Shown here: positions 1-7,890 of the stretch, piece by piece
Layout: every line of letters starts with the position of its first letter
How positions within the stretch are numbered: the first letter of the stretch is position 1
Assembly: GCF_001243895.1 (NCBI RefSeq)
Contig: NZ_LN851186.1
Coordinates: forward strand, 3,640,735-3,704,734
Origin: Bacillus testis
GTDB lineage: Bacteria > Bacillota > Bacilli > Bacillales > DSM-1321
Length of the DNA: 64,000 nt
Direction: 5' to 3'
Program-made: the position numbers and the translations under genes
The notes under the pieces: model-generated
Databases searched by the model: none
The model's input: the letters and a program-made list of their open reading frames with translations, nothing else
Told to the model about the DNA's origin: nothing

Positions 1-265
1 TCGTTATTTTCGTTGTCTGCTGCGGCTTCATAACATGGTACGAATAGCCGACTAAATCGCCAAGCGAACCCACATGGTCAGCATGCAGATGTGTCTGGAG
101 CAATGTGATCTTCTTAATCCCCTCCAGCAAGCCGCGTTCCATGATCCGACTGAAATTAGTGCTGCCGCAATCGATCAAAAATAGCTCATTGCCTTTCTTG
201 ATGAATGCATTGTTGTTGCCCAATGCTGTATTAAAAGCACTGCCTGTGCCGATAAACATTAACAT
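1..265 (-). CDS. MBL-fold metallo-hydrolase, N-terminal part
   Basis: Only the first 88 codons are in the window; the rest lies beyond the left edge. The N-terminus reads MLMFIGTGSAFNTALGNNNA, then a strand ending in LFLIDCGS and the metal-binding motif THLHADHVGSLGD (HxHxDH) near residues 61-73. This is the usual start of a zinc-dependent MBL-fold hydrolase of the RNase Z/arylsulfatase-like type. ATG at 265 is chosen because AAGGAGA lies about 10 bases upstream; GTG 274 is too close to it. Substrate cannot be told from this part. Confidence 0.75.
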   Translation of the reverse strand, partial: MLMFIGTGSAFNTALGNNNAFIKKGNELFLIDCGSTNFSRIMERGLLEGIKKITLLQTHLHADHVGSLGDLVGYSYHVMKPQQTTKIT

Positions 266-379
266 TCTGTTCACTCTCCTTCTTCTATTACATACCCCAT
301 AGTCCTTCAAGTTATAACATACAAGCAATCAATGATTCTGTGAAGTGCTGTTTTCACTACAAACCATTCATGAAATCCT

Positions 380-413
380 AAAAAAGCCCCCGCTTCAATG
401 AAGCGAAGGACTC
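380..413 (-). terminator. rho-independent terminator of menA
   Basis: On the minus strand, CGCTTC and GAAGCG pair around a short loop, extended by flanking pyrimidine/purine runs, followed by six T. It begins four bases after the menA stop. Confidence 0.8.
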
Positions 414-416
414 TCC

Positions 417-1316
417 TTAAGTTAAAAATAAACCCAATGACAATAATAATCCGAATACTGTATTGGTTTGTGCGGTCGATTTCATAGCTGTGCCCATTTT
501 CATCTTCACGCCTTCGCTTAAGAAACCTTTCACCGCTTTGACCGGTATCGGAATGCTGAGGAATACAAATAGCGTCCAAGGGCTGACCACGCTGGTGAAC
601 ACTAAAGCAAGAACCCACAGATAAGCGAGTACAAAAGAAACAGCCAATACATAGACGGCATTTCTTCTTCCAATCAGGATGGCCAATGTTTTTCTTCCTC
701 CGAGTGTATCTTCCTCAATATCGCGGATATTGTTCGATAAATTGATCGCACCCACCAATATGGCAATTGGAAGCGATAAAAGGATGCTTTGTACGTTGAC
801 GAAACCTGTCTGCAAGTAAAAAGCAATCAGGATGAACATAGATCCCATGCACAATCCGGAGAACAATTCCCCAAATGGTGTATAGGCGATTGGAAGCGGT
901 CCGCCAGTGTATAAGTAGCCGATGGCCATTCCGATCAATCCGATCAATGCAAGCCACCAAGTTGTGCTTGCGCAAATATACACGCCGATCAACAAGGCGA
1001 TCGCATAGCAAACAAGCGCCATCTGCATGACAGTCCGCGGCTTCATGCCTTCGCGGACAATGGCGCCGCCGATGCCGACGGAATGTTCCGTATCAAGCCC
1101 TCTTTTAAAATCGTAATATTCATTAAATAGATTGGTAGCAATCTGGATAAATAAACAAGCAAACATCATGGCAATAAATAATCCAATGTCAATCTTACTA
1201 TAAGATTTTGCTGCCGCCGTCCCGATCAAAACCGGCACAAACGAAGCAGTTAAAGTATGAGGCCTAGTTAACTTCCATAAAAGAGCAAGCTTCTTTTTTG
1301 TAAAATGTCTTTTCAT
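417..1316 (-). CDS. menA: 1,4-dihydroxy-2-naphthoate polyprenyltransferase MenA
   Basis: UbiA-superfamily integral membrane prenyltransferase of about 299 residues. It joins a polyprenyl chain to 1,4-dihydroxy-2-naphthoate to give demethylmenaquinone. Two aspartate-rich motifs that bind Mg-diphosphate are visible: NLFNEYYDFKRGLD in the N-terminal half and NLSNNIRDIEEDTLGGRKT in the C-terminal half. Eight or nine hydrophobic helices separate them. An upstream in-frame start at 1352 exists, but ATG 1316 has GGGAGG 10-12 bases before it and gives the usual MenA N-terminus (MKRHFTKKKLALLWKLTRPH). The gene is followed by its own terminator and appears monocistronic. Family assignment is firm; DHNA rather than another quinone head group is inferred from resemblance to Bacillus MenA. 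Confidence 0.9.
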   Translation of the reverse strand: MKRHFTKKKLALLWKLTRPHTLTASFVPVLIGTAAAKSYSKIDIGLFIAMMFACLFIQIATNLFNEYYDFKRGLDTEHSVGIGGAIVREGMKPRTVMQMALVCYAIALLIGVYICASTTWWLALIGLIGMAIGYLYTGGPLPIAYTPFGELFSGLCMGSMFILIAFYLQTGFVNVQSILLSLPIAILVGAINLSNNIRDIEEDTLGGRKTLAILIGRRNAVYVLAVSFVLAYLWVLALVFTSVVSPWTLFVFLSIPIPVKAVKGFLSEGVKMKMGTAMKSTAQTNTVFGLLLSLGLFLT

Positions 1317-1446
1317 ATAATCTACCCTCCCCAAAAAGATAATCTCGCACAAAATAATACCATATTGCAGCTGCTTTGAGTTGAATATTGTCGAAAAATA
1401 TCAATCATTCACCCTATTGCTTTTATCCACCTAGGCTGCGGGATGC

Positions 1447-1734
1447 TCATATCACCCAAACATAAATGAAGAAAAAGGCACCTCCGCCCATTACCGCCAT
1501 CAACAAAAACAAAATGAAATAGATGGGATGGCTGCGACGCTCTCTGATCGAAGACACTACCATTAACAACGTCACAATGATAGAAATTGGCATATAAAGA
1601 ACATCCACCCAATACCGGGGCATCTGTCCATACACTTGATTCAAAATCAAAAATCCGTGCAAGGCTGCCAGAAAGAAACTAATAAGAGATAACATCAAAG
1701 GCATGGTTCGCTTTCCTTCCACCCTTTTCGCCAA
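1447..1734 (-). CDS. small three-helix membrane protein, unknown function
   Basis: A 95-residue protein with three hydrophobic stretches (about residues 11-33, 43-62 and 72-94) and a basic N-terminus (AKRVEGKR). The start is TTG at 1734, supported by GAGGTG seven bases upstream; an internal ATG (codon 11) is also preceded by GGAAGG and could be used instead. No motif is recognised. It stands alone between menA and a divergently transcribed membrane protein. Confidence 0.55.
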   Translation of the reverse strand: MAKRVEGKRTMPLMLSLISFFLAALHGFLILNQVYGQMPRYWVDVLYMPISIIVTLLMVVSSIRERRSHPIYFILFLLMAVMGGGAFFFIYVWVI

Positions 1735-1928
1735 TTTTCAACACCTCGCTTAACAGCACAAGTATACCATTTCTCTGCCATCAGTATATAAGGGGATGAA
1801 CTGCGGATGACTTCTTTTTGCCGGCATCTGCAATCGGCAGGAAAAAAATAGATGTTATGAATGGCGTGTGCCGGGTACATGTACAGAATGTCACTCAACA
1901 AATAGTGAATCAGTTAAGGAGTGGTACT

Positions 1929-2441
1929 GTGTTTGGATGGGATGACGTATTTAAATTTATCATTTCTTTTTTTGTGATCTTCCCGATTGTGACGATTATT
2001 CATTTGGCGGGCCATATTTTCTTCGTTACCATCAGCGGGGGAAGCGAAAAGAAAATCATATTGGGTTTCGGCAAGAAACTATTTTCCTTTTGGAATATTG
2101 AAGTCCGCCAATTCTATTTCATGAATGGCGGTTGTGAATTTGTGAAGCTGCGTTGGGATACGAAACTGAGCAATTCACTCATTTTTTTGGGAGGTTCTTG
2201 CTTTAATATAGTGAGCATTCTGCTTGTGAATGGACTAATTAAGCTGGACTACATGGAACCAGCCACTTTTTGGTACCAGTTCATCTATTTTTCTTTCTAT
2301 GTTGTCTTTTTCTCTCTGTTTCCTGTTCATTATGCCGATGGGCGGCCCAGTGACGGCAAAGCCTTTTTGCTTGGATTAAAGCGGATCCCCTCTGACAAGT
2401 TAACGGATGATCTTTCCCTTAAAAACAAAGAAAATGATTAG
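1929..2441 (+). CDS. degenerate M50 (site-2 protease-like) membrane protein
   Basis: About 170 residues starting at GTG 1929, with AAGGAG close upstream; the longer frame from 1818 has no ribosome site. The first helix carries H25-L-A-G-H29 at the place of the HExxH zinc motif of M50 intramembrane proteases, with the catalytic glutamate replaced by leucine. A middle helix reads LGGSCFNIVSILL, like the GPxxN segment of M50, and the last helix ends in FPVHYADGRPSDGKAF, like the LDG motif holding the third ligand. Fold assignment is by motif spacing only. If correct, it is likely an inactive homologue that binds metal or peptide without cleaving. A strong terminator follows. Confidence 0.6.
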   Translation: MFGWDDVFKFIISFFVIFPIVTIIHLAGHIFFVTISGGSEKKIILGFGKKLFSFWNIEVRQFYFMNGGCEFVKLRWDTKLSNSLIFLGGSCFNIVSILLVNGLIKLDYMEPATFWYQFIYFSFYVVFFSLFPVHYADGRPSDGKAFLLGLKRIPSDKLTDDLSLKNKEND

Positions 2442-2443
2442 CA

Positions 2444-2476
2444 GAAAAACGGAATTCCAACAGGAATCCGTTTTTC
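2444..2476 (+). terminator. terminator of the M50-like gene
   Basis: AAAACGGAATTCC and GGAATCCGTTTTT form a near-perfect stem with a four-base loop, ending in a T run, immediately after the stop codon. Confidence 0.85.
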
Positions 2477-2568
2477 AAATGGGGAAAATGGCATAGTTTC
2501 ACGTGAACCTATCTTTTATACATCTCCAGAAAGAACCATTTTAGGCGCCCAATGATCAAGCGCGCTTT

Positions 2569-3570
2569 CTACCCTTCACCGCTGCCTGCCCGGACAACTG
2601 CGGGAAGCTTCAGCTTCAAGGTAAACTGTTCATGGCTATGGACGAAATCAAGGTGGCCATGGTGCTTGCTGATGATATCTTGAATAATTTTCGTACCGAG
2701 CCCTTCATGGTCCCCGCCCTTTGTGCTGTTGCCGTATGAATGGAATAATGAATCAACGACCCGTACAGGGATTGGCAAGCTATCATTCTTGCACGTAAGG
2801 ATGTATAAGCCGCTCCGTTTGTAGAATTGCAGGACAACAGTCGCTTGTTCCCCTTTTTTATGCTGCCATTCCTCGCAGGCATCCAGGCTATTCGACAATA
2901 CATTCCCAAGCAACGCAACTAAATCCTTATCATCCATCGGCAACGTAGATAACGGCAAGTCGAGATCATAGAGAACTGCAATCCCTTTATCCGTGCCCCG
3001 CCTGTACATATCATGGAGGATGGCTGCCACCGTCCCTTTTTCTCCCTTAATGGATAGATTGGTTTTTTTATAGCTTTCCACCAACTCGCCTAAGTAGCGT
3101 CCGGCTTCGCCATCCTCTCCTTTTTCCAGAAGAATATGCAGGACGGAGACATGCTTGAGGAAATCATGGCGTTCGCTTCGGACAATGCGGAATGTTTCAT
3201 TCATTTGCTCACGCTGTTCCTTCATGTGATCCACTTCCCGGCGCAGGGCATAAGCCTCGTTATCTTGCTTTATGCGGCTGTATTCAATTCCTGCAGCCGC
3301 CAAGATCCATAGCGCCTCCAAAAGGGTAGGCTTGGCAAGCCAGGCAGCAGCCAACAACAGCACTTGCACCAAAACAAGCAGCCCATTCATCCGTCCGCCT
3401 GCTGCCCCGGCTCGTAAAGGGATTTTTCTCGCTGCCGGCGTACAAATAACCACCGCAATCAATATGGAAATAAGGCTAGGAAATCCGATGTCCGTGTTCA
3501 GCAGCAGAAGATAAAGATGCGCAGCCATCAACAGAGCTGCCCCAATCCAATATACAATGTTTCGATTCAA
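2569..3570 (-). CDS. natK: NatK-type sensor histidine kinase
   Basis: A 333-residue membrane kinase of the LytTR-partner class. The N-terminal ~100 residues hold four or five hydrophobic helices. An H-box SERHDFLKHVSVLHILL follows, typical of the AgrC/NatK/CitA-like kinases in which His precedes Asp-Phe. The N-box is GNVLSNSLDACEE and the G-box EGLGTKIIQDII in a GHKL ATPase domain. Start is TTG 3570 with AGAAGGAGA eight bases upstream, inside the 15-base gap after the response-regulator stop, so the pair is translationally linked. Convergence of kinase, LytTR regulator and divergent natAB matches the B. subtilis natKR-natAB arrangement, where the system induces sodium extrusion. The signal sensed is not evident. 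Confidence 0.8.
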   Translation of the reverse strand: MNRNIVYWIGAALLMAAHLYLLLLNTDIGFPSLISILIAVVICTPAARKIPLRAGAAGGRMNGLLVLVQVLLLAAAWLAKPTLLEALWILAAAGIEYSRIKQDNEAYALRREVDHMKEQREQMNETFRIVRSERHDFLKHVSVLHILLEKGEDGEAGRYLGELVESYKKTNLSIKGEKGTVAAILHDMYRRGTDKGIAVLYDLDLPLSTLPMDDKDLVALLGNVLSNSLDACEEWQHKKGEQATVVLQFYKRSGLYILTCKNDSLPIPVRVVDSLFHSYGNSTKGGDHEGLGTKIIQDIISKHHGHLDFVHSHEQFTLKLKLPAVVRAGSGEG

Positions 3571-3585
3571 TGACTGACTCTCCTT

Positions 3586-4284
3586 CTAGAAAAAATGGGC
3601 CTGGAGGAAATCTACTTTTTCTTTTGTAATCATGGCCTGCCCTTCGATTCCCTCGAACGTTACTGTATATGAATTTTTCGCATACAAACTGAAATGGTTT
3701 ACATAATGAATATTGATGATGAATGACCGGTGCGACCTGAGGAAATCTCGTTCGCGCAGTTCGCCTTCCAGCTCATTCAATGTTAGATAGGTTTTGATCG
3801 ATCCCGTTCTTGTATGAATGGTTGATGACCTTCCTGAACGTTCGATAAAGATAATATCTTTCTTTTGCAAAATATGAATATCATTCTTTTGCTTGATGTA
3901 TAGCCTTCCCGCTATATCAGCGGATGACTTTTTTTCAAGCAGCCTCGCGATCGATTTCGTCAGCCGCTCCCTTGAATAAGGCTTCATAATATAATCGTGG
4001 ACATTCAATTCAAAGGCATGGACGGCATAGCCGCTGTTTGCCGTCACAAAAATGACGGCTATATGAAGCGCATGTGTATGGATAATATCGGCTAACTCAT
4101 AACCCGACAGATGCGGCATTTCAATATCGGCAATCAACAGATCGATGCTTTCCTTTTTGATCTGCTCATACGCTTCTTCCGCAGATAAGGTAGAAAATAC
4201 CACTTCCACTCCATCCATCCCATCTACGATGGCATTCAATTTATCCAAGTCGATCTCCCGGTCATCTACCAGCCCTACCCTCAT
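3586..4284 (-). CDS. natR: NatR-type LytTR response regulator
   Basis: A 232-residue two-domain regulator, the same size as B. subtilis NatR. The receiver domain starts MRVGLVDDREID, has the phosphoacceptor in LLIADIEMPHLSGYE (about Asp53) and the conserved Lys in VHDYIMKPYS. A LytTR DNA-binding domain follows (about residues 125-230: IFIERSGRSSTIHTR, FLRSHRSFIINI). The start at ATG 4284 is preceded by GGAGAG; the 28 extra upstream codons of the open frame do not resemble a receiver domain. It is cotranscribed with natK and reads away from natAB, whose promoter region carries a candidate LytTR site. Confidence 0.82.
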   Translation of the reverse strand: MRVGLVDDREIDLDKLNAIVDGMDGVEVVFSTLSAEEAYEQIKKESIDLLIADIEMPHLSGYELADIIHTHALHIAVIFVTANSGYAVHAFELNVHDYIMKPYSRERLTKSIARLLEKKSSADIAGRLYIKQKNDIHILQKKDIIFIERSGRSSTIHTRTGSIKTYLTLNELEGELRERDFLRSHRSFIINIHYVNHFSLYAKNSYTVTFEGIEGQAMITKEKVDFLQAHFF

Positions 4285-4347
4285 TCCGCTCTCTCCATCC
4301 TTGCATTTATACATCCATTTTAACATTAATAATAGTAAATTTGACCC

Positions 4348-4380
4348 TTTTACGACATTAAATGGCATTTTCGCGACATA
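4348..4380 (+). promoter_or_regulatory. candidate NatR (LytTR) binding site
   Basis: TTTTACGACAT (4348-4358) and TTTTCGCGACAT (4368-4379) form an imperfect direct repeat in which the CGACAT cores are exactly 21 bases apart, two helical turns. LytTR regulators typically bind paired short direct repeats at this spacing. It lies between divergent natR and natA. Inferred, not proven. Confidence 0.5.
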
Positions 4381-4446
4381 CCTGCTGATTTACCCTTCCT
4401 TTCTTAGTAAGCTAAACACAAGAAAACAAACCATGAGGGTGATGAA

Positions 4447-5199
4447 ATGATTGAAATCCATGATGTAACCAAAATATTCAAAGATAAAAAGAAATCGATC
4501 ACTGCTTTAAAACAGATCACATTGACAGTCGCCAAAGGCCAGGTAGTCGGATTGCTGGGGGAAAACGGCGCTGGAAAAACCACTTTGCTGCGCACCATCT
4601 CCACATTGCTGACCCCGACAGAAGGATCAGTGACTGTCGGCGGCTATGATACCGTCCGAGAACATAATGAAATCAAAAAAAGGATCGGTGTTTTATTCGG
4701 AGGCGAAACTGGACTGTACGACCGGCTGACCGCCCGTGAAAACCTGGCTTATTTCGCTTTGCTGTACGGCATGAGCAAGCATGAGACGAAAGTGCGGATC
4801 GATGAACTGGCCCGCATGTTCGGCATGAGGGATTATCTGGACCGGAAAGTGGGCGGCTTCTCGAAAGGGATGAGGCAAAAGGTTGCCATCTCACGCGCCT
4901 TGATTCATGACCCGGATGTGATTCTCTTTGATGAACCGACCACCGGGCTTGATATCACTTCTTCCAATGTATTCCGCCAACTCGTTCACCAGCTTAAAAG
5001 AGAAAATAAAACCATCGTCTTTTCAAGCCATATCATGGAAGAAGTCGCCATGTTGTGCGATTCGGTCGCTATGATGCACAAAGGGGAAATGGTATACCAA
5101 GGCAATCTCGATGCCCTCTATCAAGAAGAAGGCAGCAAAGACTTGAACTATATTTTCATGAGTAAATTAGTAAAGGGGAACACAACGTATGCTTCTTAA
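4447..5199 (+). CDS. natA: NatA-type ABC transporter ATPase
   Basis: A 250-residue ABC ATPase. Walker A is GENGAGKTTLL (about residues 38-48), signature FSKGMRQKVAISRAL, Walker B VILFDEPTTGLD and switch histidine in TIVFSSHIMEE. It resembles the B. subtilis NatA sodium-exporter ATPase in length and sequence character, and pairs with the permease that overlaps its 3' end by 11 bases. GAGGGTGATGAA lies just before the ATG. Transcription is probably induced by NatR. Substrate (sodium) is inherited from family knowledge and the linked natKR genes; drug or uncoupler export cannot be excluded. Confidence 0.85.
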   Translation: MIEIHDVTKIFKDKKKSITALKQITLTVAKGQVVGLLGENGAGKTTLLRTISTLLTPTEGSVTVGGYDTVREHNEIKKRIGVLFGGETGLYDRLTARENLAYFALLYGMSKHETKVRIDELARMFGMRDYLDRKVGGFSKGMRQKVAISRALIHDPDVILFDEPTTGLDITSSNVFRQLVHQLKRENKTIVFSSHIMEEVAMLCDSVAMMHKGEMVYQGNLDALYQEEGSKDLNYIFMSKLVKGNTTYAS

Positions 5200-6346
5200 T
5201 ATCTATCTAAAAGAAATCAAAGACTGCTTCCGCGACCGCCGGACACTTCTTCTATCCGTATTGCTGCCGATCCTGATTGTATCCGGAATGACCCTCTTCT
5301 ACGAAAGCCTGCTATCCGATGGCAAAGAAGACACCTATACATTGGCCGTCAATAAAGCGGCAAGCACAGATGAACTAAAGAAAATGATTCCCGGCAGCCA
5401 AATCAAACTGATTCCTTCTGAGCACCCGGAACGGACCGTGAAGGATGGAAAAGCGCAAGCTGCCCTCCTTCTTGAAGACGGCTTTTTTTCCCGCTTGCAG
5501 GATGGCCAAAAAGCAGAAGCTTCGATTGTGGGCGATTCATTCAGCCAAAATGGAGCCAATCTGATGACCATTGTCAGCAATCACTTATCGTCCTACGAAA
5601 AGAAGATTGTCTCTGAAAGGCTCCAGCAGCAAGGAATGGACCCTTCCATCCTGCAGCCGATCCAGCTTCAGACAAAAGAATTATCCGCCGAAAAACCAGC
5701 GATTAATCTCATTGCCATGCTCATTCCGATGATTCTGGCACTCGCCATCGGAGTGGGTTCCGGACCGGCAGCTTCCGATTTGTTCGCCGGAGAGAAAGAA
5801 AGAAAAACAATGGAAGCCCTGTTGATGACACCGGTCAACCGATCAACCTTGCTTTTGGCAAAATGGATGACCATCTCAACAATCGGCGCTATCACAGGCT
5901 TTGTTACACTAGCAGTTGTTACGGCAGAGATCGCCTTCTTCACAACCAACCTGAAGGATTCCATCTCTTTCAGCAGCCAGACGCCTTTTATCATCCTGCT
6001 TGCTCTCTTGCTTTCCATTGTATACGCCATATTCCTTGCATCCCTTTTAGTATTGACCAGCATAATCGCCAAAACAGTGAAAGAATCGCAAAGCTATAGC
6101 ACGCCGATCATGATACTCAATGTCTTTCCGATGATGTTCTTGACCAGCATCGGGATCAATGAACTAACAGCTTCCTACTTTGTTACGCCATTCTTAAACC
6201 TGTTTGCCCTGTTGAAAGAACTCATTCTCGGCATCGTCGATTACAACCATATCCTGCTGACATTCGGCAGCAATATCCTTTGCCTGCTTGTGATCTTCTT
6301 CATTGCCCGGATCTTCTTTTTGAAGGATAAATGGGTCATGAATTAA
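5189..6346 (+). CDS. natB: NatB-type ABC transporter permease
   Basis: A 385-residue permease of the ABC-2/NatB family (B. subtilis NatB has 386). One N-terminal helix (about residues 20-40) is followed by a large extracytoplasmic loop of about 140 residues and then five helices in the C-terminal half. The coupling segment FAGEKERKTMEALLMTPVNR is the hallmark of ABC-2 exporters. The ATG overlaps the last codons of natA and uses AAGGGG about 12 bases upstream. With NatA it is expected to expel sodium across the cytoplasmic membrane. Confidence 0.85.
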   Translation: MLLNIYLKEIKDCFRDRRTLLLSVLLPILIVSGMTLFYESLLSDGKEDTYTLAVNKAASTDELKKMIPGSQIKLIPSEHPERTVKDGKAQAALLLEDGFFSRLQDGQKAEASIVGDSFSQNGANLMTIVSNHLSSYEKKIVSERLQQQGMDPSILQPIQLQTKELSAEKPAINLIAMLIPMILALAIGVGSGPAASDLFAGEKERKTMEALLMTPVNRSTLLLAKWMTISTIGAITGFVTLAVVTAEIAFFTTNLKDSISFSSQTPFIILLALLLSIVYAIFLASLLVLTSIIAKTVKESQSYSTPIMILNVFPMMFLTSIGINELTASYFVTPFLNLFALLKELILGIVDYNHILLTFGSNILCLLVIFFIARIFFLKDKWVMN

Positions 6347-6402
6347 TCCCTTTTTAAATGATGAGAAGACTCCGTATTCAACACGAGAATGAAACTGTAT
6401 CT

Positions 6403-6436
6403 AAAAGCATGAATTCTGTATGGATTCATGCTTTTT
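6403..6436 (+). terminator. terminator of natAB
   Basis: AAAAGCATGAATTC pairs with GGATTCATGCTTTTT around a short loop, with a T run. It lies 57 bases after the natB stop. Confidence 0.8.
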
Positions 6437-6498
6437 CTATACAAGGAGACTTGAATTCCGTAATATGGTAATTACATGTACAAATGGGGGGATAAACG

Positions 6499-7047
6499 AT
6501 GTTCAGCTTTGAATTAGACGAAGATACGTTATTGCGGGATATTAGGAGGGAAGACGCAGAGGAATTGTTCCGGATCACGGATGCTTCCAGAGACTATCTG
6601 CGCGACTGGCTTCCCTGGGTGGATGCCACAGCGGCCATAGACGATACCAAAGGGTTCATCGATTCTTGTGTACGTGATTACGAGGATCACCGAAGTCTGA
6701 CCGCGGCCATCGTCCATAAAGGACAAATAGCCGGACTGGCCTCCTACCACCTCATCAACCGCGCCAATCGATCGGTTTCCATCGGCTATTGGCTTGGTGA
6801 AGCATACCAGGGCAAAGGTTTAATGACAAAAGCAGTCACCGCTCTTGTTGACTATGCCTTCACTGAATTGCATGTAAACCGGGTCGAAATCCGTGCCGCT
6901 TCAGGAAATAAAAAAAGCCGGGCAATCCCTGAACGCCTGCATTTTGTCCATGAAGGCACCGTGCGCCAGGCTGAGTTTCTTTACGACCATTTTGTCGACC
7001 ATGAAATCTACGGCATGCTTGCGGAAGATTGGGGTAAGCTTTCCTGA
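6499..7047 (+). CDS. ydaF: GNAT N-acetyltransferase, RimJ/RimL (YdaF-like)
   Basis: A 182-residue single-domain acetyltransferase. The segment LFRITDASRDYLRDWLPWVD near residues 22-41 and the acetyl-CoA loop GYWLGEAYQGKGLMTKAV (about 98-115) are typical of the RimL/YdaF group, which acetylates protein N-termini or serine/amines. The ending YDHFVDHEIYGMLAEDW is also characteristic. The residue usually Gly in ERLGF is His here (ERLHF), which is uncommon but away from the CoA loop. A GGGGGG purine run precedes the ATG. It stands alone between terminator-bounded units; its in vivo target is unknown. Confidence 0.78.
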   Translation: MFSFELDEDTLLRDIRREDAEELFRITDASRDYLRDWLPWVDATAAIDDTKGFIDSCVRDYEDHRSLTAAIVHKGQIAGLASYHLINRANRSVSIGYWLGEAYQGKGLMTKAVTALVDYAFTELHVNRVEIRAASGNKKSRAIPERLHFVHEGTVRQAEFLYDHFVDHEIYGMLAEDWGKLS

Positions 7048-7163
7048 CATTAAATCGGCGCGGATGGTGAGCCTCCCCGGCATAATAGCCCTGGGCTCCC
7101 GCCTTCCGCTCTATTCGCAAATCTTATGAACCTCCATTTTTCGGAAAATAGTACGCTAAAATC

Positions 7164-7718
7164 CTAAAACCATTTCACCCTGTACATTAAATGAATTTGC
7201 TCGGCTATATAATCCGAACTGAAATGCAGCCCCTTTCTGATCCACCACATAATGATGCCCACCAATGAGGCTGTTTTTATTTCAACCGCTGTATAATCCT
7301 CTGGCAACTTGTCCGCGATATTCGCTCTTCTCTTTTCAATCAGCTGCTTTAGTAATAAGAATAATCGTTCCTCTAATTGGTCCATGTTAATTAAAATATG
7401 CAAGTAATGTCGATGCATATATAAATAATCAAGCAATTGTGTCAGCTGTTGTTTTTCTGGTAAATCATCAGGATGCATTAAATCAGTAATCTTAGTGGAA
7501 ATCTCCTCTAAAATTCCCTCGGTGATCTGCGTCAGCAAATCTTCGATATCTTGATAGTGCAAATAAAAGGTAGTCCGGTTCAAACCTGCTTTGTCCGCAA
7601 TTTTCCGAACCGTTAAATGGGAGATTACAGGATCCTCGCATAAGAGAGAAACGACAGCATTTTTAAACATTTCTCTTGAACGGATGGTACGCGGATCGTC
7701 TTTTTTTGGTGTAGACAT
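7164..7718 (-). CDS. TetR/AcrR-family transcriptional regulator
   Basis: About 184 residues. The N-terminal helix-turn-helix reads LTVRKIADKAGLNRTTFYLHYQDIEDLL (about residues 35-62), typical of TetR regulators; the C-terminal ligand-binding part is helical (TetR_C_33-like, LDYLYMHRHYLHIL). ATG 7718 is chosen because AGGAG lies seven bases upstream; ATG 7724 is adjacent to it. It is divergent from the MFS efflux gene, and a perfect palindrome overlaps that gene's promoter. It is therefore expected to repress the pump, and its ligand is probably a pump substrate. Confidence 0.85.
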   Translation of the reverse strand: MSTPKKDDPRTIRSREMFKNAVVSLLCEDPVISHLTVRKIADKAGLNRTTFYLHYQDIEDLLTQITEGILEEISTKITDLMHPDDLPEKQQLTQLLDYLYMHRHYLHILINMDQLEERLFLLLKQLIEKRRANIADKLPEDYTAVEIKTASLVGIIMWWIRKGLHFSSDYIAEQIHLMYRVKWF

Positions 7719-7827
7719 ATTCATACTCCTTTATAGATTTTCCTTGGACTTTCGCAACACCGTCTCTTTCCAGTGTCGAGTAGCAAACATTTTCAAAGAA
7801 ACTGTTCATGGTCAAGGGAAATATAGT

Positions 7828-7863
7828 TTGTTACTATGGATTTTATCGACATAATGTCGATAA
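7828..7863 (+). promoter_or_regulatory. promoter and TetR operator of the efflux gene
   Basis: TTGTTA (7828-7833) and CATAAT (7850-7855) are separated by 16 bases. The -10 lies inside a perfect 21-base palindrome (7843-7863): TTATCGACAT, a central A, then ATGTCGATAA. The overlap predicts steric repression by the neighbouring TetR protein. Confidence 0.72.
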
Positions 7864-7890
7864 TTCAAGTTTGGATGAAGGGGTTTAGGG

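Noticed and set aside
7048..7115. GC-rich stretch with GGTGAGCCTCC and CGCCTTCCGCTC, resembling parts of the structured repeat at 23936
   Set aside because: Only short fragments match and no inverted ends are seen; too degenerate to call a repeat copy.
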